Assembly: GCA_003347645.1 (NCBI GenBank)
Contig: QDFX01000004.1
Span: forward strand, 1 to 64,000
Direction of reading: 5' to 3'
Origin: Rhizobiaceae bacterium CPCC 101076
GTDB lineage: Bacteria; Pseudomonadota; Alphaproteobacteria; Rhizobiales; Methylopilaceae
DNA: 64,000 nucleotides
Shown piece after piece: positions 8,006 to 16,650 of the stretch. Numbering within the stretch: the first letter of the stretch is position 1; each line of letters starts with the position of its first letter. A program made the translations under genes and the position numbers. The notes beneath the pieces were generated by a model, which was not told the DNA's origin, made no database searches, and saw only the letters and a program-made list of their open reading frames with translations.

Positions 8006-9195
8006 CGGGCCGGGGCCTCCTTCAAGAGTTTCTGCGAGGCTTCGACGCCCGCCTCGGCACGGCGCATGACGTCCAGCACCCAGGCGTTTGAGCGCGCCGG
8101 ATCGATCGAGACCTGGTTCACGCTTTCGAGCGGCTCGGGCTCCGGCGTTTCCTCGCGAATGGCGGCGGCGACCGAGAGCGCCGCGTCGAGCAGGTCGTTG
8201 TCGCGACGGCCGATCTGCCGGCGGTTGATGCCGTCGAGATCGCGCTGATAATCCTCGAAATTCTCGGTCGTGATACCCGAGGACGCCTCATAGAGCTTCG
8301 CCCGCATCGAATCCGAAGAGCCGAGCGGTGCGACTTCCAGCGCGTCCCTGGCCGCGATCCGTGCGGTCTCGAGCTTGCCGTGTATCACCGCCGAACGCGC
8401 GACTTGCAGGAACAGCGAGCGCTGGCTCTCGGTGTCCGTCTCCTTCAGCATGGCTTCGAGCCGCTGGAAGCGGGCATCGCCGTCGACGATGCTGAGACGC
8501 GTAATCGCGGTCGCGAAACGCTGGCGGAAATCGGTCGCGTAGATCGAATTGCCGAAGCGTCGCAGATATTGCTGCGAGAGGAATTCAAAGCGGTCGAGAT
8601 CGCCGATCTGCGCCACGATGAAGACCTGGCGGCGAAGCGCGGCTTCCTCGACCAATGTGCCCGGCATCAAAAGACGTGCTTCGTCGAGGAGATACGCCGC
8701 GCGTTTCAGATCGTCACGGGCGATCAGGCCGGCCTGGATCAGGGCGACATGGCCGCCGAGGCTAACCGGAAGCGCGCGGACGTCGAGCGGCATCAGAAGG
8801 TCGCGGGCCTCGTCCTGCCGGTCCTCGACATAGGCGACGGCGCCCTTGGCGAGATTGGCGTCGACCGCAATCGGCGGATCGAGCGTCAGAAGCTGTTTCA
8901 GCACGTTCGGATTGCCGCCGGAGAGCGTGTAGCTCACCGCCGCGCGAGCGTTGCGGCCGTCTTCCCAGACCTTGGGATCGGCGGCCAGGAAACGGGTCCC
9001 CATCGCGTCCAGCAGCGTCCGCTGCGCGGTCACCGCGGCGGCATTACCATTGGCGACCTGCGACTGCAGCGTCTGCAACGTGCGCGCCATCTCGTAGGGC
9101 GCGACGGTCTGGATCGACTCCGGTTCCTGTGTCCGGCCGGCGCTGCAAAGGCCGAGGAGCATCAGGAGGATTGCCGGGAAGCGCAGCCAGATCAT
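8002..9195 (-). CDS. motC: Chemotaxis/motility protein MotC (periplasmic)
   Basis: A 397-residue protein with a cleavable signal peptide (MIWLRFPAILLMLLGLCSAG, then RTQEP). It is largely alpha-helical, and its length and sequence match rhizobial MotC. In Sinorhizobium MotC is a periplasmic protein that binds the periplasmic part of MotB and controls motor function, with MotE as its chaperone. motE is encoded here at about 23.6 kb. It starts within the motB stop (ATGA overlap) and is followed by motD in the same way, so the operon is tightly coupled. The last third contains a Pro/Glu-rich segment (REETPEPEPLE). Confidence 0.88.
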   Translation of the reverse strand: MIWLRFPAILLMLLGLCSAGRTQEPESIQTVAPYEMARTLQTLQSQVANGNAAAVTAQRTLLDAMGTRFLAADPKVWEDGRNARAAVSYTLSGGNPNVLKQLLTLDPPIAVDANLAKGAVAYVEDRQDEARDLLMPLDVRALPVSLGGHVALIQAGLIARDDLKRAAYLLDEARLLMPGTLVEEAALRRQVFIVAQIGDLDRFEFLSQQYLRRFGNSIYATDFRQRFATAITRLSIVDGDARFQRLEAMLKETDTESQRSLFLQVARSAVIHGKLETARIAARDALEVAPLGSSDSMRAKLYEASSGITTENFEDYQRDLDGINRRQIGRRDNDLLDAALSVAAAIREETPEPEPLESVNQVSIDPARSNAWVLDVMRRAEAGVEASQKLLKEAPAR

Positions 9196-10640
9196 GCCGA
9201 CGGCTCCCGAATCAGGATTTCGATGCGCCGGTTCTGCGGCGCTTCCGGATCCTCGGGCTTCTTCAGCTGCTGGTCGGCATAGCCCTCGATCTTCTCAAAC
9301 CGGTTCTCCGGAACGCCACCGCGGATCAGCATGTAATAGGCCATGTGGGCGCGAGCGGTCGAAAGCCGCCAGTTGTCGTAATCCTTCGAGCGGAACGGCC
9401 GGCCGTCGGTATGGCCGCGCACCACGATCTTGCCCTGGCGCTCCCCGAGCAGCTTGCCGATCGCGTCTACGGTGCGGATCAGTTCCGGCTGCGGCTCGGC
9501 CGAGCCGATGGCGAACATGCCGAAATCGGCGTCATCCATCAGGGTGACGAGAAGGCCTTCCGCGCTCTGCGTTACCTGCACGCCCGGTGCGGGTTTGATG
9601 CTCTCGATCGCCGCCTCGATCTTCTGCTTGAGTTCCTGCGCTTCCGGCCCCTGCCCGGCCTGCTGGTCCGCGGTCGGGCCGCCGGTCTCCGGCATTTCGT
9701 CGGCCTGCGGCTCGACGGGACCATCGACGCGTTTGGCGGCGAGTTGCTGCTCCGGCTTCTGCTCGGCGGCATGCTGGCCGGCCTTCATTGGCGGCTCGCT
9801 GTCACCCGGCGCGACGGGGATGTCGGTCGCAGTGCCACGGCGAAGCACTTCGTCGCCTTTCAACAGGGGTTGGGTCTCGTCAGGCGTCTCGCCGGGCTTC
9901 GCCGCGTCAGCCGCGAGATGCACCTCCGGCATCGCCGCGAGCGCGAGATTCTTGGCGTTTGGATCCGGCTTATCCGGCTTCGGACCCTCGACGGCGGCGG
10001 CATGCATTTCGGGCGCGGCTTCGGCGAGATTGACGCCGACCGTGTCCGCGCCGCCGGCTTCCGGACCGTCCTGCGGCAGCGGGGCACGCGACATCCGCCA
10101 ATAGACGGGATCAAACGGATCGCGTTGCGCGTCGCCGCCATTCAGGCCGGGCTCGCCCGACTGGCCGAGCGTCTCGAACGCGCCGACATTGTCCGCCGAC
10201 TGGTCGGGCTCGGAACCGGCGACAAGCGCCGCGAGCACCGCGTAGGGATCCTCGAACAAAGCGGCTTCGGCATAGCGCGGCTTCCGCTCGTGCTTCTCGT
10301 CCAAAGTCTTGCTGTAGCCCTTCAGGCTCTCGTCGACGCTTTCCTTGGACGACCGCTGATCGGTCGCTTCGGGCTTGCCGTCCTTCTCGGTATCGAGCGG
10401 ATCGCGCAGACCCTTCTTGTCGACCGTCGCCTCGGCGAGTTTCACCGGGTTGAAATAGCTCGCGACCGCCGTGCGCGTCTCTTCGTCGGTGACGTTGATC
10501 AGCCACATGACCAGGAAGAAGGCCATCATCGCGGTCATGAAGTCCGCGAACGCAATCTTCCACACACCGCCCTTCGGCGGTTCGATGCTAAGATCGGTCG
10601 AGCGTCGGACGATGAGGATTTCGGGTGTATCGGCGCTCAT
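9192..10640 (-). CDS. motB: Flagellar stator protein MotB
   Basis: A 482-residue stator subunit. The single membrane helix follows a basic and Trp-containing stretch (KGGVWKIAFADFMTAMM) and carries the essential proton-binding D33. A long linker (about 55-330) is rich in Pro, Glu, Asp and Ala. The OmpA-type peptidoglycan-binding domain follows at about 345-480 (GKIVVRGHTDGRPF, NWRLSTARAHMA, NRRIEILI). It forms proton-driven stators with MotA (32248-33153) and anchors them to the wall. The long linker is typical of rhizobial MotB, which contacts MotC. It starts 4 bp after the fliH-like stop and runs into motC with an ATGA overlap. Confidence 0.95.
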   Translation of the reverse strand: MSADTPEILIVRRSTDLSIEPPKGGVWKIAFADFMTAMMAFFLVMWLINVTDEETRTAVASYFNPVKLAEATVDKKGLRDPLDTEKDGKPEATDQRSSKESVDESLKGYSKTLDEKHERKPRYAEAALFEDPYAVLAALVAGSEPDQSADNVGAFETLGQSGEPGLNGGDAQRDPFDPVYWRMSRAPLPQDGPEAGGADTVGVNLAEAAPEMHAAAVEGPKPDKPDPNAKNLALAAMPEVHLAADAAKPGETPDETQPLLKGDEVLRRGTATDIPVAPGDSEPPMKAGQHAAEQKPEQQLAAKRVDGPVEPQADEMPETGGPTADQQAGQGPEAQELKQKIEAAIESIKPAPGVQVTQSAEGLLVTLMDDADFGMFAIGSAEPQPELIRTVDAIGKLLGERQGKIVVRGHTDGRPFRSKDYDNWRLSTARAHMAYYMLIRGGVPENRFEKIEGYADQQLKKPEDPEAPQNRRIEILIREPSA

Positions 10641-10644
10641 GATC

Positions 10645-11274
10645 TCACTCGCCGCTCCGGTCTAGCCGGGCGACCCATTCCTGGATTCGTGTTTCGAGGA
10701 TCGTCTCGCCGGCGATCACGCGGATATCGGCACTTGCGTTCGGCTCGAAGGCGACCGATCCGGCGTCCGTCCCGAGTGCGGTCGACAGGCTGTCGAGCAG
10801 GTCCTGGGGACCAGAAATCGCAAGGACCGGATGCGCCGGATCGGCGAGGATCCTGACGACGCAATCGGTCAGTTCGGCCAAGGCCTTCTCGCGCGAACGC
10901 TCCGCCAGAAACGGCTTCAGCACCTTGGCCGCCGTGTCGGCAATGCGGGTTTCGAGGCCGTCGATCGCCGCGACGAGAGTCGATGACAGAATCGTCGCCT
11001 GTTCTTCGACCCAGGCCTTTCGCTCCGCCTCGAGCTTTTCCGTGAACGCCACGGCCTGCTCCGAAAGCACGCGCTGCAACCTTTCGTCGGCCTCCGCCAG
11101 CGTGTCCTCGCGGATGCGGGCGCAAGCCTCGTCGATCTTCTTCGCCGTTTCTTCGGCCTGCGAGAAACCGAGCGGCTCGACCGGAATATCCGGCTCCACT
11201 TCCGGCGGGAGATTCTCGTTCAGCGGTTCCTCGACGTCGAAGTCGGCGAGGACGTGAGCGACGGAGCGCAGCAT
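10645..11274 (-). CDS. FliH-like flagellar export ATPase regulator
   Basis: A 209-residue protein with an acidic, Pro/Glu-rich N-terminus, a central helical region predicted as coiled coil (about 45-115), and a C-terminal domain with the FliH/YscL pattern (LADPAHPVLAISG, SADIRVIAGETILETRIQEWVARL). FliH binds and restrains the ATPase FliI, encoded here at 35155. The position between fliF and motB, coupled to both, supports a flagellar role. The start at 11274 overlaps the fliF stop (ATGA) and has AAGGAGAG at a good distance. The family is divergent in this order, so the assignment rests on pattern and context. Confidence 0.7.
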   Translation of the reverse strand: MLRSVAHVLADFDVEEPLNENLPPEVEPDIPVEPLGFSQAEETAKKIDEACARIREDTLAEADERLQRVLSEQAVAFTEKLEAERKAWVEEQATILSSTLVAAIDGLETRIADTAAKVLKPFLAERSREKALAELTDCVVRILADPAHPVLAISGPQDLLDSLSTALGTDAGSVAFEPNASADIRVIAGETILETRIQEWVARLDRSGE

Positions 11275-12905
11275 CACGCCGGCTCTCCTTCCTTCATCCA
11301 CTGACGAAGGATCGTCGCGGCCTGCTCCTCATCCATCTGGACGAGCTGTTCGAGGACCTTCATCGGCGAATTGTTCATCCGCTGGGTCATGTCTTCGAGG
11401 AGATGCGCCATGGTCTGCCCAGCGCCCGTGAGCTGCGGCGTCTGACCGCCCTCAAGCGCAGGCGTACCGTCGGCATTCAGCGCCTCGACCGACTTGTCCT
11501 CGATGCGCGGCAGGAGCGCCGCCATGGCCGGACGCAGGCCGAACCAGATCAGAAGCATCGCGACGACGAGAATCGCGAGCGCGTTGACCACCGTGCCGAG
11601 CTGGCGAAGCAGCGCATCGGTCAGCGTGAGCGGCGGCACCGGCTCCATATTGCGGAAGTTCTGGGCGAAATCGACGGCGGAGACCTGGATGTGGTCGCCG
11701 CGCTTGTCGTCGAGGCCTGCGGCGGAGGCGGCAAGATCGCGCATCTCGTTGACGCGGGCGGTGATCGCCTCGGGCGTCGGGTTCTCGCCGAGCGATTCCG
11801 CGATACGGGCACGGTTGACGATGAGCGCGACCGACAGGCGGTTGATCGAGTAGCCGTCGCTGACGGTCTCCTTCACCTTTGACGAAATCTCGTAGTTGGT
11901 CAGGTCCTCGCGGCGCGAATTCTCTTCACTCGACTTGTCTCCACCATCGGCCGTCACGTCCTCTTCGGGCAGGTTCTGCTCGACGGTGGTCGGCGATTGC
12001 TGGCTGGTATTCTGCGAGGCGCCGTTTTCGCGGATGACGCGGACAGATCGCTCGACGCGCGATTCTGGATCGAAGGTCGTCTCGGCAACCTTGCTGCGAT
12101 CGGTGTTGAGCGTGGTCGCCACGCTGATCTGGAAATTGTCCGGGCCGAGATAGGGCGTCAGGGCGCGGCGGATATTGTCCTGGATGCCGGTCGAAACCGT
12201 GCGCTCCAGCCGGTTGGATTTCGAGCCCGGGATGCTGGAGGCGTCCTCGCCCGAGGCGAGCACGGTGCCGTCGGTGTCGAGGACCGTCACGCGGTCGACG
12301 CCGAGCGCCGGGACCGCGCCCGCAACCAGCTGGCGGATCGCCTCGGCCATATGGGTGTCGCCGGACGTATCGGTGCGCAGGATGACGGAGGCGGACGGCG
12401 GCTGCTGGTCGCGGCGGAACGAGCCGCGGTCCGGCAGCACGATGTGGACGCGCGCGGCCTTCACGCCCTTCATCGTCTGGATCGTGCGGGCGAGCTCGCC
12501 CTCCATCGCGCGGACGCGGGTCACCTCCTGCATGAACGAGGTCAGGCCGAGCGATCCGAGTTCGTTGAAGAGTTCGTAACCGGCGCTGGCGCTGTGCGGC
12601 AGACCCTTTTCGGCAAGCAGCATGCGCGCCTGCGAGGCCTGGTTGTGCGCGACATAGACCGTCGCGTTATCGGCGCTGACGTCGAACGAAATCCCGGCGT
12701 CTTTCAGCGCCGCGCCGACGCGGGAGGCGTCGTCCTTCTCGAGTCCGCTATACAGGACGCCGAGCTGAGGCTGGCTGAGATAATAAGCGGCTCCGCCGAC
12801 CAATCCGAGCACCGTCACCGCGATCATCGCCAGCGCGGCGAGTCTGCGGGGGCCAAGCCCGAGAAGATTGATCCAGAGCCTTTCAGCGTGCTCGCGAGCG
12901 GTCAT
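11274..12905 (-). CDS. fliF: Flagellar MS-ring protein FliF
   Basis: A 543-residue protein. It has a first membrane helix at about 23-45, a large periplasmic YscJ/FliF domain with ring-building motifs, a variable region with charged repeats (about 290-330), a second membrane helix near 435-460, and a cytoplasmic tail ending in MKVLEQLVQMDEEQAATILRQW (FliG-binding). FliF builds the MS ring, the base for the export gate and the rotor. It is the first gene of an operon running to the lytic transglycosylase at 6247. A copy of the shared flagellar-promoter element lies at 12965-12984, 60-79 bp upstream of the start. Confidence 0.96.
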   Translation of the reverse strand: MTAREHAERLWINLLGLGPRRLAALAMIAVTVLGLVGGAAYYLSQPQLGVLYSGLEKDDASRVGAALKDAGISFDVSADNATVYVAHNQASQARMLLAEKGLPHSASAGYELFNELGSLGLTSFMQEVTRVRAMEGELARTIQTMKGVKAARVHIVLPDRGSFRRDQQPPSASVILRTDTSGDTHMAEAIRQLVAGAVPALGVDRVTVLDTDGTVLASGEDASSIPGSKSNRLERTVSTGIQDNIRRALTPYLGPDNFQISVATTLNTDRSKVAETTFDPESRVERSVRVIRENGASQNTSQQSPTTVEQNLPEEDVTADGGDKSSEENSRREDLTNYEISSKVKETVSDGYSINRLSVALIVNRARIAESLGENPTPEAITARVNEMRDLAASAAGLDDKRGDHIQVSAVDFAQNFRNMEPVPPLTLTDALLRQLGTVVNALAILVVAMLLIWFGLRPAMAALLPRIEDKSVEALNADGTPALEGGQTPQLTGAGQTMAHLLEDMTQRMNNSPMKVLEQLVQMDEEQAATILRQWMKEGEPA

Positions 12906-12964
12906 AAACGGCCTCGTTTGGTCCGGATGGGATTCCGGCTGGATGAGGCGTCACTTTCGTTGGG

Positions 12965-12984
12965 CAAGCTTGCGCGAGCATTGA
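12965..12984 (-). promoter_or_regulatory. Flagellar-promoter element, fliF copy
   Basis: On the plus strand it reads CAAGCTTGCGCGAGCATTGA. It matches the core CTTGCGCGAG shared with sites before flagellin, motA, flgE and flgB. It lies 60-79 bp upstream of fliF. Inference: a binding site for FtcR or another common flagellar activator. Confidence 0.65.
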
Positions 12985-12991
12985 GCCAAAG

Positions 12992-13021
12992 AAAAAAGCC
13001 ACGCCCCCGTGGGGGCGTGGC
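12992..13021 (-). terminator. Rho-independent terminator after the flagellin gene
   Basis: A perfect 11-bp GC-rich inverted repeat (12998-13008 and 13011-13021). The two central bases plus a closing pair form the loop. A run of six T follows on the minus strand. It lies 30 bp past the flagellin stop and insulates fliF from flagellin transcription. Confidence 0.92.
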
Positions 13022-13051
13022 CGGTAAAGCGGCGGGGATAGGGGGAGCCGC

Positions 13052-14086
13052 TTAGCCGCGGAACAGCGAGAGGATGTTCTGGCTGTTCGAGTTCGCGATC
13101 GACAGCGCCTGGATACCGAGCTGCTGCTGAACCTGCAGAGCCTGGAGGCGGGTCGATTCCGCGTTCATGTCGGCGTCGACAAGCTGACCGATACCGCGGG
13201 TAACGGCGTCCGTCAGAGCCTTGACGAAGTCCTTCTGCGTATCGACGCGGTTCTTCACCGCACCGAGGTTCGCAGCAGCATCCGTCAGCTGGCCGAGGGC
13301 GGCGTCGACGATCTCGATATAGGCCGTCAGCTTCGCCTGGTCGGCAGCCGAGTCGGTCAGTTCAGAGATGTCGAGGTCTTCGATCGAAAGCGTGATGGCA
13401 GTATACGTCGGCGCAGCAGTACCGACCGGAGCGTTCTCAACCGTGACGCTATACTCAGCGTCGAAGAGGCCTTCGCCGCCAACCTTGACAACGCCTGCGG
13501 CAGCGCCTGTGGCGTCCGCGGCCGGAGCCGTGCCAACGGCGGTCGCCGTCGTGCTGCCGTCGTAGAGCTTGATCTCGGCAACGCTGACGTCGATCGTCTC
13601 GATCGTGATCGAGTCGCCGACACGCGTGAACGAGGCCACGATCTGCTTGGTGTCGTTGTAGCCGGTGGCGCTGGAGTCGACCGAGAGCCAGTTCTCGCTG
13701 TTGAACACAGCGGAGCTCGCGATGCTCTCCATCTGGCCGAGGCGGGCGTCGATGTCGGCCTGGATCTGGCCGCGGTTGACACCCGGGGTCTTGGCGCTGG
13801 TGAGGAGCTTCTTGATCTCGGAGAGCTGGTCGACGGTGCCGTCGAGAGCCGTGTACTGCACGTCCACCGTCGCGGCGCCGAGGCCGAGAGCGTCCTGAAC
13901 GGCCGAGAGAGCCTTGTTGTCGGAACGCATGGTGGTCGCGATCGACCAGTAAGCAGCACCCTCGGAAGCCGTCGCGATGCGCAGGCCCGTCGAGATGCGG
14001 TTCTGGGTCGTGTCCATCGACCGGTTGGTCGAGTTCAGGGTCTGGAGAGCGGTCATCGCCGCTGCATTGGTCAGAAGGCTGGCCAT
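13052..14086 (-). CDS. Flagellin
   Basis: A 344-residue filament subunit. The N-terminal D0/D1 region (MASLLTNAAAMTALQTLNST ... TGLRIATASEGAAYWSIATTMRSD) and the C-terminal helix (ADMNAESTRLQALQVQQQLGIQALSIANSN) are typical of rhizobial flagellins. The central domain (about 150-250) is short and rich in Thr, Ser, Ala and Val, giving many possible O-glycosylation sites. It is the only flagellin in the window. The start at 14086 has AAGGGA upstream; the longer frame to 14137 is leader RNA. The leader folds into two exclusive hairpins that cover or free this site. The divergent neighbour is a TPR-GT41 glycosyltransferase likely to modify it. Confidence 0.95.
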   Translation of the reverse strand: MASLLTNAAAMTALQTLNSTNRSMDTTQNRISTGLRIATASEGAAYWSIATTMRSDNKALSAVQDALGLGAATVDVQYTALDGTVDQLSEIKKLLTSAKTPGVNRGQIQADIDARLGQMESIASSAVFNSENWLSVDSSATGYNDTKQIVASFTRVGDSITIETIDVSVAEIKLYDGSTTATAVGTAPAADATGAAAGVVKVGGEGLFDAEYSVTVENAPVGTAAPTYTAITLSIEDLDISELTDSAADQAKLTAYIEIVDAALGQLTDAAANLGAVKNRVDTQKDFVKALTDAVTRGIGQLVDADMNAESTRLQALQVQQQLGIQALSIANSNSQNILSLFRG

Positions 14087-14090
14087 TTTC

Positions 14091-14143
14091 GTATGTCCCT
14101 TGTGTAAGTGTTGATCGGGGACATACCGGGCTTTCACCGGTAT
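14091..14143 (-). promoter_or_regulatory. Alternative hairpins in the flagellin mRNA leader
   Basis: Seen directly: pair 1 has arms 14123-14129 and 14137-14143 (7 bp, 7-nt loop). Pair 2 has arms 14091-14099 and 14118-14126 (9 bp, 18-nt loop). They share 14123-14126, so they exclude each other. Pair 2 contains the flagellin Shine-Dalgarno (AAGGGA). Known: FlbT of Caulobacter binds the flagellin leader RNA and controls its translation and stability. flbT and flaF are encoded at 42.1-42.9 kb. Inference: this is the FlbT/FlaF-responsive switch. Confidence 0.6.
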
Positions 14144-14220
14144 AGCAGGAGCGGCTTCATGCCCTTGGATGCGTCGTTTGGTTTGCGATCCAACCTGCTA
14201 TGCGACCCACTATTCCGGCT

Positions 14221-14240
14221 GAAGCTTGCGCGAAGCTTAA
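14221..14240 (-). promoter_or_regulatory. Flagellar-promoter element, flagellin copy
   Basis: The plus strand reads GAAGCTTGCGCGAAGCTTAA. It contains a perfect AAGCTT inverted repeat with a 5-bp spacer (14222-14227 and 14233-14238). It is the most symmetric of the five copies. It lies 135 bp upstream of the flagellin start and 115 bp upstream of the divergent glycosyltransferase start, so it could serve both. Confidence 0.65.
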
Positions 14241-14354
14241 TCCGACGCCGCAAGTCGTAGACATCTCGAAAATAACTTCGGACAGCCCTGCACAAGATTG
14301 GTGTCGAGAATGCCCGCGTACGCCTTGTGCGTGCATGGACGTTCGGAGACAGGT

Positions 14355-16520
14355 ATGAATCGCAAGCAGAGACGGGCCGCCGCAAAGCAGGAGCAGCCGC
14401 TACAAGGAGCGCGCAACGCGCCGAACGTGTTGTTCGTCCACGCCACGTCGCTGCAGAACGCCGGCAAGCATGAGGAAGCCGAGCAGCTATACCGCTCGAT
14501 CCTTGCCGCCTACCCAGATCATCCAGGTTGTTTGAACCATCTCGGCGTTCTCACACGAGCGCAGGGGAATCTTGAGGAGGCCGCGGCCCTTCTCCGTCGC
14601 GCCGTTGCGGTCAAGCCGGACTACGCGCAGGCCTTCGTCAATCTCGGCGGCGTGCTGCGCATGCTCGGGCATCTCGACGAGGCGATGTCGGCCTGCCGCA
14701 AGGCGATCACGCTGAAGCCCGATCTCGCCGATGCCTTCACCAATCTCGGCAATCTGCTGATGGATGCAAAGCGGCCCGGGGAGGCCGTTCTGGCTTTCCA
14801 GCGCACCGTCGAACTCGAACCGAACAATGCCCGCGGCTTCGCCCGGCTCGGCGTCGCACTCGCCGAGGACATGCGCATTGGTGAAGCCTCGCTCGCCTAC
14901 GAACGTGCGCTCGAGATCGAACCGAACTCCAAGCATCTGCACTTCCATCTCGGAAATGCGTTGGCCAGCCTCGGTCGCGACGCACCGGCGCTGGAGGCGT
15001 TCAAGCGCGCGGTCGCCCTCGATCCCTCCTATGCGCCCGCGTATCACAATATGGTCGCTATCCTTCAGCGCTGGGGCATGCTCGCCGAAGCGATGATGAT
15101 CACGCGCAAGCTGATCGACTTGAGGCCGGACCACGCGCTCCACCGCTTCAATTACTGCCACCAGCGGCACCATATCTGCTCCTGGGACGGGCTGGCGGAG
15201 GACGAGGCCGATCTCCTCACTGCTGAGGAGGACTTCGTTCCGTTCATCGTGCTGACGATGGACTCCACGCCCGCGCAGCAGCTGCATTACGCAAATCGCT
15301 GGGCCAACGCTCTCGGCGCCGAGGGCGCCGCGCGCCTCTGGACGCCGGCGACGGCCCGCGCGCGTGATAACGACCGTATCCGCATCGGCTATCTCTCGAA
15401 CGATTACCAGAAGCACGCGACCGCGTTCCTGATCGCCGAACTTCTGGAACGGCACGACCGCGATCGCTTCGAGGTCATCGGCTATTCGTACAGCCCGGAC
15501 GACGGTAGCGATATTCGCCGCCGCCTCACCTCGGCCTTCGACCGGTTCGTCGACATCCGCGAGACGCCCGACGCCGTTGCCGCCCGACAGATCCACGCCG
15601 ACGGCGTCGACATCCTCATCGATCTCAAGGGCTACACGCTCGGCGGTCGCAACCAGATCCTGATGTGGCGCCCGGCTCCGGTCCAGGTGAACTATCTCGG
15701 CTATCCGGGAACGATGGGCGGCAACTTCGTCGACTACATCGTCGCCGATCCGTTCATCGCGCCGTTCGACCATCAGCCGTTCTACGCGGAGCGGATCGTT
15801 CACCTTCCGAACTCGTACCAGCCGAACGACACGCGGCGCGAAATCGCGACGCCGCCATCACGCGAGGAGTGCGGCCTGCCGCCATCTGGCTTCGTGTTCT
15901 GCTCGTTCAATAACACCTACAAGATCACGCCGCCGGTTTTCGACATCTGGATGCGGCTCCTGAAAGCCGTGCCGGGCTCGGTCCTCTGGCTTCTCGAAGC
16001 CAACAGACTCGTGAAAGACAATCTGATGCAGGAAGCGGCGAAGCGGGGCGTCGATCCCTATCGCCTGGTCTTCGCGCCCAAGCTTCAGATTGCCGAACAT
16101 CTCGGCCGTCACGCACATGCCGACCTCTTCCTCGACACGCTGCCGGTCAACGCCCATACCACCGCGAGCGATGCGCTCTGGGCCGGCTTGCCTGTACTGA
16201 CCTGCGCCGGCGACACCTTCATCGGCCGCGTCGCCGGCAGCCTGCTGCACGCAATAGGGCTACCGGAACTCGTAACCCATTCGCTCGAGGAGTACGAAAC
16301 CCTGGCGCTTCGCCTGGCGACCGATCCGGACCTTCTCTCAGGCCTCCGTGAACGCCTGGTGGCGAACCGTCTCAGCGCGCCCCTCTTCGACATCGGACGC
16401 TATTCGCGCGATCTCGAAGCCGCCTACCTCCGGATGTGGGAGATCCATCAGGCTGGCGGCGCGCCGGCGGCATTTGCCGTCGAGGACGGAGCCGGACAAC
16501 CGAGCCTCCTGAGCGCCTGA
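14355..16520 (+). CDS. TPR-GT41 (OGT/SPINDLY-like) glycosyltransferase, likely flagellin glycosyltransferase
   Basis: A 721-residue protein. After a basic start (MNRKQRRAAAKQ), about seven tetratricopeptide repeats occupy residues about 24-265. A GT41 catalytic region follows at about 335-700, with the OGT-type motifs GYLSNDYQKHATAFL, DILIDLKGYTLGGRN, PVQVNYLGYPGTMG, FCSFNNTYKI and DALWAGLPVLT. The His of QKHATAF and the Lys of NTYKI match catalytic/UDP-contacting positions of OGT. Known: FlmG of Caulobacter, a TPR-glycosyltransferase, glycosylates flagellin. Being divergent from flagellin and leading a sugar-modifying cassette, this is probably its functional counterpart. GGAG lies 8 nt before the start. 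The donor sugar is unknown. Confidence 0.85.
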   Translation: MNRKQRRAAAKQEQPLQGARNAPNVLFVHATSLQNAGKHEEAEQLYRSILAAYPDHPGCLNHLGVLTRAQGNLEEAAALLRRAVAVKPDYAQAFVNLGGVLRMLGHLDEAMSACRKAITLKPDLADAFTNLGNLLMDAKRPGEAVLAFQRTVELEPNNARGFARLGVALAEDMRIGEASLAYERALEIEPNSKHLHFHLGNALASLGRDAPALEAFKRAVALDPSYAPAYHNMVAILQRWGMLAEAMMITRKLIDLRPDHALHRFNYCHQRHHICSWDGLAEDEADLLTAEEDFVPFIVLTMDSTPAQQLHYANRWANALGAEGAARLWTPATARARDNDRIRIGYLSNDYQKHATAFLIAELLERHDRDRFEVIGYSYSPDDGSDIRRRLTSAFDRFVDIRETPDAVAARQIHADGVDILIDLKGYTLGGRNQILMWRPAPVQVNYLGYPGTMGGNFVDYIVADPFIAPFDHQPFYAERIVHLPNSYQPNDTRREIATPPSREECGLPPSGFVFCSFNNTYKITPPVFDIWMRLLKAVPGSVLWLLEANRLVKDNLMQEAAKRGVDPYRLVFAPKLQIAEHLGRHAHADLFLDTLPVNAHTTASDALWAGLPVLTCAGDTFIGRVAGSLLHAIGLPELVTHSLEEYETLALRLATDPDLLSGLRERLVANRLSAPLFDIGRYSRDLEAAYLRMWEIHQAGGAPAAFAVEDGAGQPSLLSA

Positions 16521-16650
16521 CATATTGGGCTCCGGGGCGAACCGCCCTGGAGCCGCAAGCGCACCGCAAGGTTGGGGCCAGTCTCGAAGACTACCCTCCA
16601 TCGCAGCGTGGGCATCAAGGCCCCTCATTCCACAATCGAAGGCATTCCGA

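Noticed and set aside
9129-10856. Long plus-strand open frame opposite motB and fliH
   Set aside because: It is antisense to well-supported genes and shows no domain; long antisense frames are a normal effect of high GC.
14087-14137. Upstream in-frame extension of flagellin
   Set aside because: The conserved flagellin N-terminus begins at 14086 with a ribosome-binding site; the extension is the structured leader.
14487-15803. Minus-strand open frame opposite the GT41 gene
   Set aside because: The plus-strand protein has TPR repeats and GT41 motifs throughout; the antisense frame has none.
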